From contig JANQLQ010000290.1 in assembly GCA_028280565.1 (NCBI GenBank), positions 1 to 45,720 of the forward strand: a stretch of DNA of 45,720 nt, in the 5' to 3' direction. Positions within the stretch are counted from its first letter, which is position 1; every line of letters begins with the position of its first letter. The position numbers and the translations under genes were made by a program. The notes under the pieces are model-generated. The model worked only from the letters and a program-made list of their open reading frames with translations. It was not told the DNA's origin and did not search any database. Below, piece by piece: positions 27,362 to 37,728 of this stretch. The stretch is from Fulvivirga sp. (GTDB taxonomy: Bacteria > Bacteroidota > Bacteroidia > Cytophagales > Cyclobacteriaceae).

Positions 27362-29581
27362 ATGAGTACTGTTTGGAAGACCCTTGTGAAAAAAAAGAAA
27401 CTTCATTTTTGGATCTCATATATTCTTATTGGATGCACTGTCGCGCCAATTGCTAAAGGATGGTGCCAAACCGATTTAACAGGATATTCAGGTAGTAAAA
27501 GTGCCTTAGGTGATAAACCTAAAAGTAACATTGTAAAAATCTATAATAGCTGGGTGGCGAGTAAAAAGGAAAATGCAATGCTTTTTTGGCCCGATCATTT
27601 AACAACCTTCGGGAAATGGTCCGGTACATTGGCCGGCTATAGTTCTTTTTTTGGGTATTACGCAGGCGAGAAAACGACAGGGTACTACAATTCATTTTTT
27701 GGACAATATTCCGGCCGAAATACTACTACGGGTACTAAGAATAGTTTTTTTGGATATTATTCTGGTAACAGGAATACTACAGGGTTCGATAATTCTTTAT
27801 TTGGGTACTTCACGGGTTACAGTATTACAACCGGTAACACCAATATTCTAATAGGGAATTATGCAGGATATTCATTAACTAATCAATCGCGAAACGTAGC
27901 TATCGGATATTATGCAGGGAATCGATTTAGGTCAACCGGGAATGTTGCAATTGGATTTAGGTCAGGTGAAAGAAACACGGGTTCTGGGGGGAATAACACT
28001 TTTATTGGGAATAATAGCGGTTATCTGAATACCGGGGGCACTTCCAATGTTTTTATAGGGTACAGATCCGGTGAAAGTTCATCAGGGGGCAGCAGAAACG
28101 TGTTTATTGGAGCGAATTCAGGTTTTAATGAAACAAGTTCAGATAGGTTATACATCGATAATTCAACTACTTCAGCACCTCTTATCTGGGGAAATTTTAG
28201 TACCAACCACCTTAGGGTCAATGGGCGGCTAGAAACCACCGGCAATTTACAGCTAAACCCAGATGGGTACATAGATGACGATGCAACCTTCGGCGGAGAG
28301 GCAGATGATTGGATAAGGCTCAGGGGGTATATAGAAATGAAATCTAACACCGACAGCTATGGCATCGTACTTCGGAACAGGGACGCCAGTGATTACCTCG
28401 CCATGACCCAAGTAGATGGTTCCAGTTACCTTACAGAATCCTCCGTGTATACAAATTATTTTATCAAAGGAACCAATAGAGACACCTACTTTGGCAATCA
28501 TATCTATGGAAAATCTGTGAATGCCAGCTACTCCAACTTATACCGGTTCGGTGGCATATTCTTTACCTGGGACAGTGACTCCTACGGCACCAATACTCAG
28601 CACTCCATACGCTCTACCTACGGGGATACCTATGGGGATCATATCACGCTAAATTCCTATGGAAATATACGCTTCAATATCGATGCGAATGCCAATGGCT
28701 CTAACGCGTTCGAGATAGGAAAAGAAACCACGCATACCTCGAATATCCTTTTGAAACTACAAGAAAATGGCAATTTAGGCTTAGGTAAAACCAGCCCTGC
28801 TTACAGGCTCGACGTGGCCGGTACGGTGAATGCCAGTGCTTTCTATCTTAACGGTCAGCCCTTTGACCCGGGTGAAGATATCTGGCTGCTTTCAGGGGCT
28901 AATACCTATTACAACGCAGGGAACGTAGGCATTGGTACGGCTACACCTTCGGAGACGCTTCACGTTAACGGTGCGGTCAGGGGAAACCAATCCGGTGCGC
29001 TAAGGATCAGTACCGGCCAAGGATATGTGGATATCGGTCCCCAAGACTTGCAGGCCGTACAATTTAATACGGACCGTGCCAAATTCTACTTCCAACGCGG
29101 GTTAACGATCGATGAAGGCCTGTTAAGCAGTAATGATGAGGATCTTCAATTACAGACGGAAGGTACCACCCGGCTCAGGATCTCGCGGGCTACGGGCAAT
29201 GTCGGCATCGGCCTTGACCCCCGTGCGGATTACAAACTGGCGGTAGAGGGCCACATCGGTGCTAGGGAAGTCAATGTCAACCGCGATACCTGGCCGGATT
29301 ACGTATTCGAAGAAGGGTATGACCTACCAAGCTTGGAAGATACGCAAAGCTTTATTGAGCAAAACGGGCACCTTCCTAACATGCCCTCGGCCGGGGAGGT
29401 TGTGGAGCATGGCATTGACTTGGGAGAGATGGACGCCCGTCTGTTGGAACAGGTAGAGCAGTTGACGCTGCATACGATAGCGCAGGAAAAGGAATTAAAA
29501 GCCAAAGAGACCCGGATCAGTGAGTTGGAAAGTCGGTTGGAACGTTTAGAACAAATGATCCAAGGACTTCGGGAGCGGTAG
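27362..29581 (+). CDS. Trimeric tail-fibre/adhesin-like protein
   Basis: The ATG at 27362 is preferred because a signal sequence (WISYILIGCTVAPIAKGWCQ) follows, giving 740 aa; the frame is open back to 27260. About residues 85-250 consist of short repeats of the type N-S-F-F-G-Y-Y-(A/S)-G-x(2)-T-T-G, then N-V-(A/F)-I-G. These are like the left-handed beta-roll heads of trimeric adhesins. Fibre-type segments follow (GNVGIGTATPSETLHV near 519), then a conserved foot (WPDYVF, LPSLEDTQSFIEQNGHLPNM near 643) and a C-terminal coiled coil (about 693-740). This is the common plan of Bacteroidota tail-fibre-like proteins. A 223-bp gap precedes it and 78 bp follow it. It could be the receptor-binding fibre of the RHS complex. 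Confidence 0.75.
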   Translation: MSTVWKTLVKKKKLHFWISYILIGCTVAPIAKGWCQTDLTGYSGSKSALGDKPKSNIVKIYNSWVASKKENAMLFWPDHLTTFGKWSGTLAGYSSFFGYYAGEKTTGYYNSFFGQYSGRNTTTGTKNSFFGYYSGNRNTTGFDNSLFGYFTGYSITTGNTNILIGNYAGYSLTNQSRNVAIGYYAGNRFRSTGNVAIGFRSGERNTGSGGNNTFIGNNSGYLNTGGTSNVFIGYRSGESSSGGSRNVFIGANSGFNETSSDRLYIDNSTTSAPLIWGNFSTNHLRVNGRLETTGNLQLNPDGYIDDDATFGGEADDWIRLRGYIEMKSNTDSYGIVLRNRDASDYLAMTQVDGSSYLTESSVYTNYFIKGTNRDTYFGNHIYGKSVNASYSNLYRFGGIFFTWDSDSYGTNTQHSIRSTYGDTYGDHITLNSYGNIRFNIDANANGSNAFEIGKETTHTSNILLKLQENGNLGLGKTSPAYRLDVAGTVNASAFYLNGQPFDPGEDIWLLSGANTYYNAGNVGIGTATPSETLHVNGAVRGNQSGALRISTGQGYVDIGPQDLQAVQFNTDRAKFYFQRGLTIDEGLLSSNDEDLQLQTEGTTRLRISRATGNVGIGLDPRADYKLAVEGHIGAREVNVNRDTWPDYVFEEGYDLPSLEDTQSFIEQNGHLPNMPSAGEVVEHGIDLGEMDARLLEQVEQLTLHTIAQEKELKAKETRISELESRLERLEQMIQGLRER

Positions 29582-29659
29582 CACCTCCTTGTCTTGTCAT
29601 TTTAGAGGATATAACCCAAACAAATGATCGTGAATCTTTAATGAAAAGTTACCCAAATA

Positions 29660-32600
29660 ATGTTCATTCCCGGTATGCGAGCTAACCATCAACCTGCAAG
29701 AACGAGTCCTCCCCATAACCTAGGAAGCGCCATTAAGCTAAAGCATTTGGTTTTCCTATGCCTAGCCACCTTATTCCTTTTACCTGTTGCACAGGGCCAA
29801 GAGACCATTCCAGGACCCCTCCGTGTCAGCGCCAATGGACAATTCCCGGCGAGTCCTTTAGAAAGAGTATTCTCTTTTTCAGACCTCGCTGTACTTACTT
29901 CCGAGCGCATATTCGATGCTCCTCCATGTATAGAAGGGAAGTATTACCTTGCATTTCAGCTGGTTTATGATCTTGGTGATAGGCAAACTACCATACCTTG
30001 GGAGGCGGGGCTCAAGCTAACCTTGCGGTATAATACGGATAGCCTTTGGACGAAAGAATTGTCATTGGACATGGCTTCCCAGCTCTTCTTAGCCACCGTT
30101 TTCCACGATACCGCCGTAGTTTGTGATGAGAATTATAACTTTTTAGTGGAAAGCAAGCACGATGTTAACAATGCCCCCGGCACGTTTATTTATTTGAAAG
30201 TACTGCTCTACAAACAGCCAGCAGGTTTTTTTGACCCTGCAGCGCCACTGACCCTGGCCAACACATTTACCAATCAGAAGGTATATTCCAGTTGGAACAT
30301 ACCCGGTGACCGGGTGGTCAGCTATGACTTGGAATGGGTCTACATTGCCGATTACGAAAATTTTACGGGAACTACCGCTCAAGAGGCATTTGCCTTTAAA
30401 GAGCCTGCCGGTGTGTCGACGGCGCTTCCCTACCATGAACAAAAACTCTACTATCCCAGTGGAAGGGTATGGTTCAGGGCGAGGGCCATAGGAATAGACG
30501 CGAACGATCCCGACTACCGGGTAAACGGACAGTGGAATTATGATCCCACTCCCTTGGTGGTAGCCAACCATGAGCCGCAAGTGAACTGGCAGGTTCAAAC
30601 CATTTTTAGCGAAGAAGGTAAGTATAAGAAAATAATGAATTACCTGGACGGGTCATTGCGGCAGCGCCAAGTGGTCACACATTTAAATAGTCAAGAAGTG
30701 GCCATTGTCGGAGAGTCGTTTTACGATTTCGAAGGGCGGCCGGTAGTGGAGGCCTTGCCCGTCCCGGCAGGGAGTGATGACCTTGGTTTCAGGGCAAGTT
30801 TTAACCTCTTTGAGGCAGTTGACCCACAAGTAAACGCCAACACGTCCGCTGACAGGTTGAAATTTCATTACGATAACCATCGCGTCGTTAACAGTTTAAT
30901 GAATGACACTAGTGGCAGTAGCCGGTATTATTCCGTAAAAAATGATCTACAACAGTTACACAGGGACCTTGTTCCCTTAGCGAATGGACATACCTATACC
31001 CAGGTGGAGTATACCCGTGATGGCACAGGGCGTTTGGCTAGGCAGGCGGGGGTAGGAGAGGCGTTTAACATGGAAGGGGGACACATTACCCGGTATTACT
31101 ACGGGGAGGCTGCCCCGGCAGAACTGATCAGGCTGTTCGGCAGCAATGTAGGGAATGCCTCACATTACAAAAAGAACATGACCGTAGATGCCAACGGGCA
31201 AGTCAGCATCACTTATATGGACCAGGAGGATAGAACCATCGCTACAGCGCTAGCCGGTGATCCCCCGGTGAATACAGATACATTAACCAGTTTTGCAGCG
31301 TTAGACCCGGCTCCTGTTACGGTTAACATTACCGGTAAAAATCAAAAAGGGGATGGAGTTAGTCAACTTACCCATAAGATCTTGAACACCGTACCGAATA
31401 CAAGTTACGGGTTTCGTTACGATTGGAGTGCGCTAGCTGCAGACTTGGCAGCGTACGGCTGCCAGGCTTGTCGTTTCGATCTGCAGATCATCATCACTGA
31501 CCCGGACGGGCTGGCGCTGGATCTTTCTGCAGTAGCTGGTAATCAATCCCTAGAGGCAGGAAAGTACGAAGTAAAGAATATCACTGCGGCAGATTGCCAA
31601 ACGGCGACGGTAGACTCACTTCTATTCACCGTAGTACTCCCAAGTATCGGTGACTACACCCTGGTTAAGAATGTGTTTCCCAGCGAGCTGAGTTACGAGG
31701 AAATGCGCACGGTTTTGAGCCAAGATAGTGCTGTAATGGCCGAAATCGAGCAGATCCGGACCAGCTATGTGGTAGATTCTACGGATTGCGAAGTATGCCG
31801 CGAAACCTGTACTGACGCTGAAGCGGCGATCAATGAAGCCATAGATGAAATTGCGGTAAAAGATTGTGAGAACATTTATTTGACAATAGAACAGCACTTC
31901 GTCGAACTTTATGGAAACAATGATGACACAATTTACGAGGTACCCCAAGACAGCATAGAAGCACACCCCGATTATTGCGCTTACCAGCTATGCGTAAAAA
32001 ATACGGCCAGTGAAGTATTTGAAAAACAGGTCGCCCGGATTCAGGATTGGGAGGAAGCACTTGGTGCGGGCTATGACGAACTGCTGAACAAAGATCCCTT
32101 TTTCACCGATCCCAACCTAAGCGGGTATAACCACCAAGGTAATATGCAGTCAAAACTAAACACGATTAGCCTTGGAGATATCCCCTATGACAGTGATGGA
32201 GATAACATAACGGATGGTAGCAATACCTTTATTGGCTCACTTGCGCAGGTCACTGATCCTAATAATACCAATTTCTACATTAACGGAAATGCGGAGAAAG
32301 ACCCGACAGGTCAGCACATCCTGTACCTCGATCTTATGCGGAGACAAGCTGAGTATACGGCAGAAGAGTATGCTGCCCGGCTAAGCTACCAGCGCTGGAC
32401 CCTCTTTCGTAATTTCTACCTAGAAGCTAAGCGGAAGACCAAATTGGAAATTAGTGAGTTCTTAGATTGTCCCAAGGTGAGGGAAGAGCTGGAAATTTAT
32501 GATAATATGCCGACGGAAGAAGATGAGGTTAGGGATTGGAACCTTCAAAATGACGGCCTGGATAGTCCTGTGAGTGATGAAGAAGTGGAAATGGTGGTAG

Positions 32601-35600
32601 GCAATCTCACTACCCTATGTGGCGACTTTTCCGTTGCAGACAGCACAGCCATAGCTAATCACCTCAGAAATTATTACAACAGCAATACCCGCAATATTTA
32701 TAGATTCATATTCAGAGCTGACATCGGCTCCCACAGTGAGCTAGTAGCATTACAAGGCATTCTAGACAAATACGGTTGCCAGCTCGGTGATGTAGCACAG
32801 GACGACCCGCTAGTGTGTGCCAGGGATACCGTCATCACGTTGGTGAACACGATCGGTGCGCCGGCTACCGCCCTTATCCAATCTACGGGACTGTATTACT
32901 ACAATGCCCTGCTCAAGAAAAGGGAAAGGCAAGAAAAAGAGCCGTATTTTAAAAAGCTAACGGATGAGTTGAGAAACAAACGTCCACAGGCGGAGGAAAG
33001 AACGAATGTGCCTGCCCCTTTGCCGTCGCAAGCAGAATACGACGCACTCATAGACATATACCAGCAGATGAATGAGGGTTTTGGATGGCAGAACGAAACC
33101 GGTTGGGCCACGGCTAATCCACTGGTCGTGGAAGATGTGAGTAATTGGTATGGTGTACAGGTAGATGCTAACGGCCATGTTGTTGCCTTAGACCTGGCCA
33201 TGAACGGGCTGAATGGAACCATGCCTACCTCTATCGGTGACCTGGTCCACTTGGTTTCACTAAACATGAGCCGGGTAGGCAGTGGAAGACCTAATAATTT
33301 GACAGGCACATTACCATCCACTTTATCTAGCTTAGTCAACTTAGAAATATTGGACCTGTCCAGCAACCGGCTCTCTGGTCCTTTTCCTACTGCTTTGTGC
33401 AGCTTAACTAGCTTAAAAGAACTAAAATTAGGGGGAATTAGTTGGCAAACTGAAGAGCTGACAGGTGATATCCCCTTGTGCATTTCAAACCTGACTGCCC
33501 TTGAAATTCTTGATTTGTCTGAACACGCACTTACAGGACCTTTTCCTGCAATCACAGGCATGTCTCAATTGCATTACCTAGACCTCGGCTTCAATGATTT
33601 TACAGGAAATGTTCCTGCTAACATAAATGCATTGGCCCAATTGAGGTATATCGATCTTTCTTACACCGACTTAGGAGGAGCAATGCCCAATACCTTCTGG
33701 CAACTCTCTAATCTTGAAAAAATACACCTAGATAAGTCTTGGAATTCAACCATTAAGTTTTCAGGAAGTATAGATCCAGCAATAGGCGCAATGACCAACC
33801 TTGAAAGGATCGAGTTGAGATACAATAATTTCAGTGGTGATCTTCCCGTTGAGCTTGGCAATTGTCTACTCATGGATAGGTTTGATGTTGCCTACAACAA
33901 CTTTACGGGCACACTTCCCCCTGGGATGTCCAATTGGACTAATCTCAGCCAGTTTTATCTTAATGATAACCACTTCTTCGGAGCCATACCGCCCAGTGGG
34001 CTAAATATTGGGGCCGCTAGTATAAGAGGTAATAAGTTTACGTTCACTGACATTCTGCCTTTTGTCACAGGACAAAACTGGAATACAGGATTCTGCTCGG
34101 ATGGAGGGGATGAATTGTGCGTTTACTACCACCCACAAGACTCCGTAGATATTGCTAAGGATCACGTGATTAACTATGGTGAAAGTTTTACGCTCACCGC
34201 GGACGTTGATCGAGGAACCTCTCCTTCCAGCCTATATCGCTGGTATAAATATGTAGAAGGTGGGAATGACATCCCGTTGACCGGGGCTGCTTCGGCTGCT
34301 GGCCATAGCTTTACATTTAATAACGCTTCTCCTAGTGCTAATGGCTACTATTATTACACCATAGAAAACCCGGACGCTCCCGACCTTGTCCTGTATAGCA
34401 GGTTACAGCGGGTAGAAGTAATTTATGAAGTCACGTACAAAGATGTAGACATATGCCTGGCTTATGACGAAAATAATCCGGCATTAGCGATCTTTAATTA
34501 CACCGTAAACTGGGAAGACGAAGTACAACGCTGCTTGGAAAATGCCGCCCGTGAGGATAGTGTATTGGTCGGTTATACGATAGATAAACTCTATGAAAAC
34601 CGAGTATCGGACTTTTACAGTGGGTATAATACGCAATGCCTGGCATCTTTTAGAGATGAGATGAGTTATACCTACGCGGTAAAAGAATATCACTATACCC
34701 TTTACTATTACGACCAGGTGGGAAATTTGGTGCAAACTGTACCCCCTAAGGGAGTTCGTCCTCTTAGTTCACTGGCCGTAAAGGAATTCTTAGCGGGCAA
34801 CCGTTCTGAGCCCCCTCACGAACTCCGTACGGGCTACCGCTATAACTCGCTGGATCAATTAGTATGGCAGCAAACACCGGATGCAGGCGCATCTCGGTTC
34901 TGGTACGATGATAAGGTACAACTTAGGCTTTCACAAAATGCTCAACAGGCGCTCGATACTGTGTATTCTTACACCAAATACGACGAACAGGGGCGTATCA
35001 TTGAAGTAGGGGAAGTATTTAGCGAACAAGAACCTGCAATACTAAAAGATTCATTGGAGTCTGTCACTTTCCCGCAAGCGGCGGATTATGTACTGGCTGA
35101 TATTACAAACACTTATTACGATGTAGCCAAAGATGGGCTGGCGGGTTTTCAGCAAGAACACCTCCGTAACCGCGTGGCTTGGTTAGCGGTGATCGATAAG
35201 CCTGCCACCGACACGACTGCGACATACTACAGCTACGACACGCATGGCAATGTAAAAAGCCTATTACAAGCACTACCCGGCATAGCACCAAAACGGACAG
35301 ATTATTTGTATGACCAGGTCAGTGGCAATGTGAATTTTGTCATGTACCAATATGACAGTGCTGACCAGTTCATACACCGCTACCGTTATGACCCAGATAA
35401 CCGCCTACAAGAGGTATTTACCTCTACCGACGGTTATATTTGGGACCGAGAGGCCACCTATACCTACTACCTGCACGGACCACTGGCCCGCGTAGAGTTG
35501 GGGGAATATAGGGTACAAGGTGTAGACTATTACTACACACTACAGGGTTGGCTGAAAGGTGTAAATCGTCCATTTGCCGATGATGCGGTTGTGCCAAACC

Positions 35601-37717
35601 TAGCAGATATCAATGCCGGTGAAGATACATATGCCTTTGCGCTGGGGTACTATAACGGCGACTACCAGCCGAGAAACCCTTCGGTCACCACCATCGATCA
35701 GCGTGACCAACTTTGGACACGATATTCAGAACACCATACGGACAATGGCTTGTACAACGGGAATATCGCCTGGATGGTAACAGACCTGGCCGAAACAGGT
35801 CACCAGCAAAGTGATAGGACCAAGGGCATGCAAGCCATGCTATACCGGTATGACCAATTGAACCGGATCGTCAGCGCACGAGGGTTAACCGACTACCAGG
35901 CCGGTACTGGTTTTGTGAGCCGGTCAAGCGCTCCTTCCGCCTATGATACCGAATATACCTACGATGCCAATGGCAACTTGGGTACCCTACGGCGTTACGA
36001 TGCCCAAGGGGCATTGCAAGATGATTTTACCTATTCGTATTATACCGGGACCAACCGGTTGAGGCAATACAGGCCCATTGATCAAGATAGGGTGTATACA
36101 GGAGCGGTCCGCACCAATGAACAACTCTACCGAAGGATCACGGCTAAGCAAGATAGCTACGTCCCCAGTGATGAATATGCCGACATGCGGGCCACAGAAC
36201 GTATCGATTTACAAGACCGCTTCACCACGGACGGCGGACAAGGCTTCAACGCTCGTTTAGTTAGTGATACCATTGCCATGTACCAATACGATGCCATCGG
36301 CAACCTAGTCCGTGACCAACATGAAGGCGTACGCATCGCCTGGACCCCTTATGGCAAAGTAAGGGAAGTCCGCAGCCATTACGATAGCTTGGTCACTACT
36401 TTTCGATACGACGGCGCAGGCAATCGTATCGCCAAGAGCGTCTCCCGCTTGGACAGTGTCTACATAACCACCACCACCCGCTATTTACGCGATGCCGGTG
36501 GCAATGTCCTGGCCATCTACCTAGACAGTGCGCTTAGGGAACAGCCCATTTATGGCAGCAGCCGGTTAGGGATGTACACCCACGGACGTATGCCAGCACA
36601 TCGAAACTTAGGTAAAAAACGTTATGAACTAAGCAATCACCTAGGGAATGTCCTTACCGTAGTTACCGATAACATCGGTGTGCTACAGGATAGTGTTTGG
36701 GCTACTGTATCGAGTGCTACTGATTATTATCCCTTTGGTTTGGAAATGGCTAGCCGGACTTACCGGGATTCGCTTTATAGGTATGGTTTTAACGGGAAGG
36801 AAAAGGATCAGCAAGGGGAGTTTGGTTTAAATCACTACGATTACGGGTTTAGGATTTATAATCCTTCGTTGGGGAGGTTCTTGAGTGTTGACCCTTTAGC
36901 AAGAACCTACCCTATGTTGACTCCATATCAATTTGCTAGTAATGGCCCTATTGAAGCTATAGATTTAGATGGATTGGAAAGGTATCACTATTGGGTTAAA
37001 TTAAATGAAGAAACTGGTGATCCCGAATTGAGATTTCAAGGGGTAGCAATTCGCGAGATGGGTTGGCTCGACCCATTACTTTTTAGAAGACTGGAGGATC
37101 ATTCTGGAAAGTTAATAGAAGGTAAAGAGTTTCGAATAAGTACTGGTTATGAAATTCATAACTTTAAATCGGAAGAAGAATTGGTTGTCTGGTTCAATCA
37201 ATATACCTCAGATAACCATGAAGCCAGAATGGCCGAAACGGCTGTATTATTGGGAATTTCAAGTATTCAATTAGGTATTTTATACTACGATCTGACCGAT
37301 GGAGATGGCCAATTTGATCCTAATCATTCCAATAGAGTTATTTTTCCTAAGCCTAAGAGTAATGCCGTTGTTTCGATGAGAAGTCCTAAATCATACTTGG
37401 ACAAAGCTCTGAGCCGACAAGGATTGAATAAACCAGGTCGAGGATTAAGGGAAAGTTGGGTAGAAGGAGGGTATAAATATGAAGTTAGAATTCATCCTGC
37501 TGATCCCAAATTTGGTAAAAAAGGAGATATTTACAGGGTTGGAAGACGTAAGGAAGGCGTTGATTCCAAAGGGCAAGGTTATGGGTGGGAGTATATTGAC
37601 TCTAAGGGGAATTGGCACCACACTAGTACTTTAAAACCCGGCAAAGGGGGAGAAGTAAATCCAAAATACAATGCAAAGGCGGCTGAAGATACACATATTA
37701 TTGTTCCTGAAAACTAA
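29660..37717 (+). CDS. Giant LRR-containing RHS polymorphic toxin (2685 aa)
   Basis: A leader (hydrophobic core about 28-46, ending VAQGQE) precedes an RHS-type N-terminal region with Cys pairs (CQACRFDLQI, CEVCRETC). An inserted LRR domain spans about 1126-1473 (MPTSIGDLVHLVSLNMS, LEILDLSSNRLSGPFP) and an Ig-like domain about 1490-1590. YD/RHS repeats run from about 1680, ending in the RHS core (YELSNHLGNVLTVVTD, DYYPFG, YRYGFNGKEKDQ, LNHYDYGFRIYNP, RFLSVDPL) that closes with DLDGLE at 2435-2440. The last 245 residues form a separate, AT-richer tip. Its end (YKYEVRIHPADP, YRVGRR, GWEYIDSKGNWHH, NPKYNAKAAEDTHI) resembles the type 30 polymorphic toxin family (Ntox30), thought to be an RNase; this match is by memory only. 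The RHS core forms a shell that encloses and releases the tip. An immunity candidate follows directly. Confidence 0.85.
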   Translation: MFIPGMRANHQPARTSPPHNLGSAIKLKHLVFLCLATLFLLPVAQGQETIPGPLRVSANGQFPASPLERVFSFSDLAVLTSERIFDAPPCIEGKYYLAFQLVYDLGDRQTTIPWEAGLKLTLRYNTDSLWTKELSLDMASQLFLATVFHDTAVVCDENYNFLVESKHDVNNAPGTFIYLKVLLYKQPAGFFDPAAPLTLANTFTNQKVYSSWNIPGDRVVSYDLEWVYIADYENFTGTTAQEAFAFKEPAGVSTALPYHEQKLYYPSGRVWFRARAIGIDANDPDYRVNGQWNYDPTPLVVANHEPQVNWQVQTIFSEEGKYKKIMNYLDGSLRQRQVVTHLNSQEVAIVGESFYDFEGRPVVEALPVPAGSDDLGFRASFNLFEAVDPQVNANTSADRLKFHYDNHRVVNSLMNDTSGSSRYYSVKNDLQQLHRDLVPLANGHTYTQVEYTRDGTGRLARQAGVGEAFNMEGGHITRYYYGEAAPAELIRLFGSNVGNASHYKKNMTVDANGQVSITYMDQEDRTIATALAGDPPVNTDTLTSFAALDPAPVTVNITGKNQKGDGVSQLTHKILNTVPNTSYGFRYDWSALAADLAAYGCQACRFDLQIIITDPDGLALDLSAVAGNQSLEAGKYEVKNITAADCQTATVDSLLFTVVLPSIGDYTLVKNVFPSELSYEEMRTVLSQDSAVMAEIEQIRTSYVVDSTDCEVCRETCTDAEAAINEAIDEIAVKDCENIYLTIEQHFVELYGNNDDTIYEVPQDSIEAHPDYCAYQLCVKNTASEVFEKQVARIQDWEEALGAGYDELLNKDPFFTDPNLSGYNHQGNMQSKLNTISLGDIPYDSDGDNITDGSNTFIGSLAQVTDPNNTNFYINGNAEKDPTGQHILYLDLMRRQAEYTAEEYAARLSYQRWTLFRNFYLEAKRKTKLEISEFLDCPKVREELEIYDNMPTEEDEVRDWNLQNDGLDSPVSDEEVEMVVGNLTTLCGDFSVADSTAIANHLRNYYNSNTRNIYRFIFRADIGSHSELVALQGILDKYGCQLGDVAQDDPLVCARDTVITLVNTIGAPATALIQSTGLYYYNALLKKRERQEKEPYFKKLTDELRNKRPQAEERTNVPAPLPSQAEYDALIDIYQQMNEGFGWQNETGWATANPLVVEDVSNWYGVQVDANGHVVALDLAMNGLNGTMPTSIGDLVHLVSLNMSRVGSGRPNNLTGTLPSTLSSLVNLEILDLSSNRLSGPFPTALCSLTSLKELKLGGISWQTEELTGDIPLCISNLTALEILDLSEHALTGPFPAITGMSQLHYLDLGFNDFTGNVPANINALAQLRYIDLSYTDLGGAMPNTFWQLSNLEKIHLDKSWNSTIKFSGSIDPAIGAMTNLERIELRYNNFSGDLPVELGNCLLMDRFDVAYNNFTGTLPPGMSNWTNLSQFYLNDNHFFGAIPPSGLNIGAASIRGNKFTFTDILPFVTGQNWNTGFCSDGGDELCVYYHPQDSVDIAKDHVINYGESFTLTADVDRGTSPSSLYRWYKYVEGGNDIPLTGAASAAGHSFTFNNASPSANGYYYYTIENPDAPDLVLYSRLQRVEVIYEVTYKDVDICLAYDENNPALAIFNYTVNWEDEVQRCLENAAREDSVLVGYTIDKLYENRVSDFYSGYNTQCLASFRDEMSYTYAVKEYHYTLYYYDQVGNLVQTVPPKGVRPLSSLAVKEFLAGNRSEPPHELRTGYRYNSLDQLVWQQTPDAGASRFWYDDKVQLRLSQNAQQALDTVYSYTKYDEQGRIIEVGEVFSEQEPAILKDSLESVTFPQAADYVLADITNTYYDVAKDGLAGFQQEHLRNRVAWLAVIDKPATDTTATYYSYDTHGNVKSLLQALPGIAPKRTDYLYDQVSGNVNFVMYQYDSADQFIHRYRYDPDNRLQEVFTSTDGYIWDREATYTYYLHGPLARVELGEYRVQGVDYYYTLQGWLKGVNRPFADDAVVPNLADINAGEDTYAFALGYYNGDYQPRNPSVTTIDQRDQLWTRYSEHHTDNGLYNGNIAWMVTDLAETGHQQSDRTKGMQAMLYRYDQLNRIVSARGLTDYQAGTGFVSRSSAPSAYDTEYTYDANGNLGTLRRYDAQGALQDDFTYSYYTGTNRLRQYRPIDQDRVYTGAVRTNEQLYRRITAKQDSYVPSDEYADMRATERIDLQDRFTTDGGQGFNARLVSDTIAMYQYDAIGNLVRDQHEGVRIAWTPYGKVREVRSHYDSLVTTFRYDGAGNRIAKSVSRLDSVYITTTTRYLRDAGGNVLAIYLDSALREQPIYGSSRLGMYTHGRMPAHRNLGKKRYELSNHLGNVLTVVTDNIGVLQDSVWATVSSATDYYPFGLEMASRTYRDSLYRYGFNGKEKDQQGEFGLNHYDYGFRIYNPSLGRFLSVDPLARTYPMLTPYQFASNGPIEAIDLDGLERYHYWVKLNEETGDPELRFQGVAIREMGWLDPLLFRRLEDHSGKLIEGKEFRISTGYEIHNFKSEEELVVWFNQYTSDNHEARMAETAVLLGISSIQLGILYYDLTDGDGQFDPNHSNRVIFPKPKSNAVVSMRSPKSYLDKALSRQGLNKPGRGLRESWVEGGYKYEVRIHPADPKFGKKGDIYRVGRRKEGVDSKGQGYGWEYIDSKGNWHHTSTLKPGKGGEVNPKYNAKAAEDTHIIVPEN

Positions 37718-37728
37718 ATTTGAGTCAG

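Noticed and set aside
27612-28140. CRISPR-like or tandem DNA repeat in the fibre gene
   Set aside because: The periodicity is at protein level (G-Y-Y-x-G repeats) with diverged codons, not conserved DNA repeats with spacers.
29660-37717. T9SS sorting tail on the giant RHS protein
   Set aside because: The C-terminus is a toxin tip ending in DTHIIVPEN; no type A or B sorting domain is visible. Only the reprolysin-like protease carries one.
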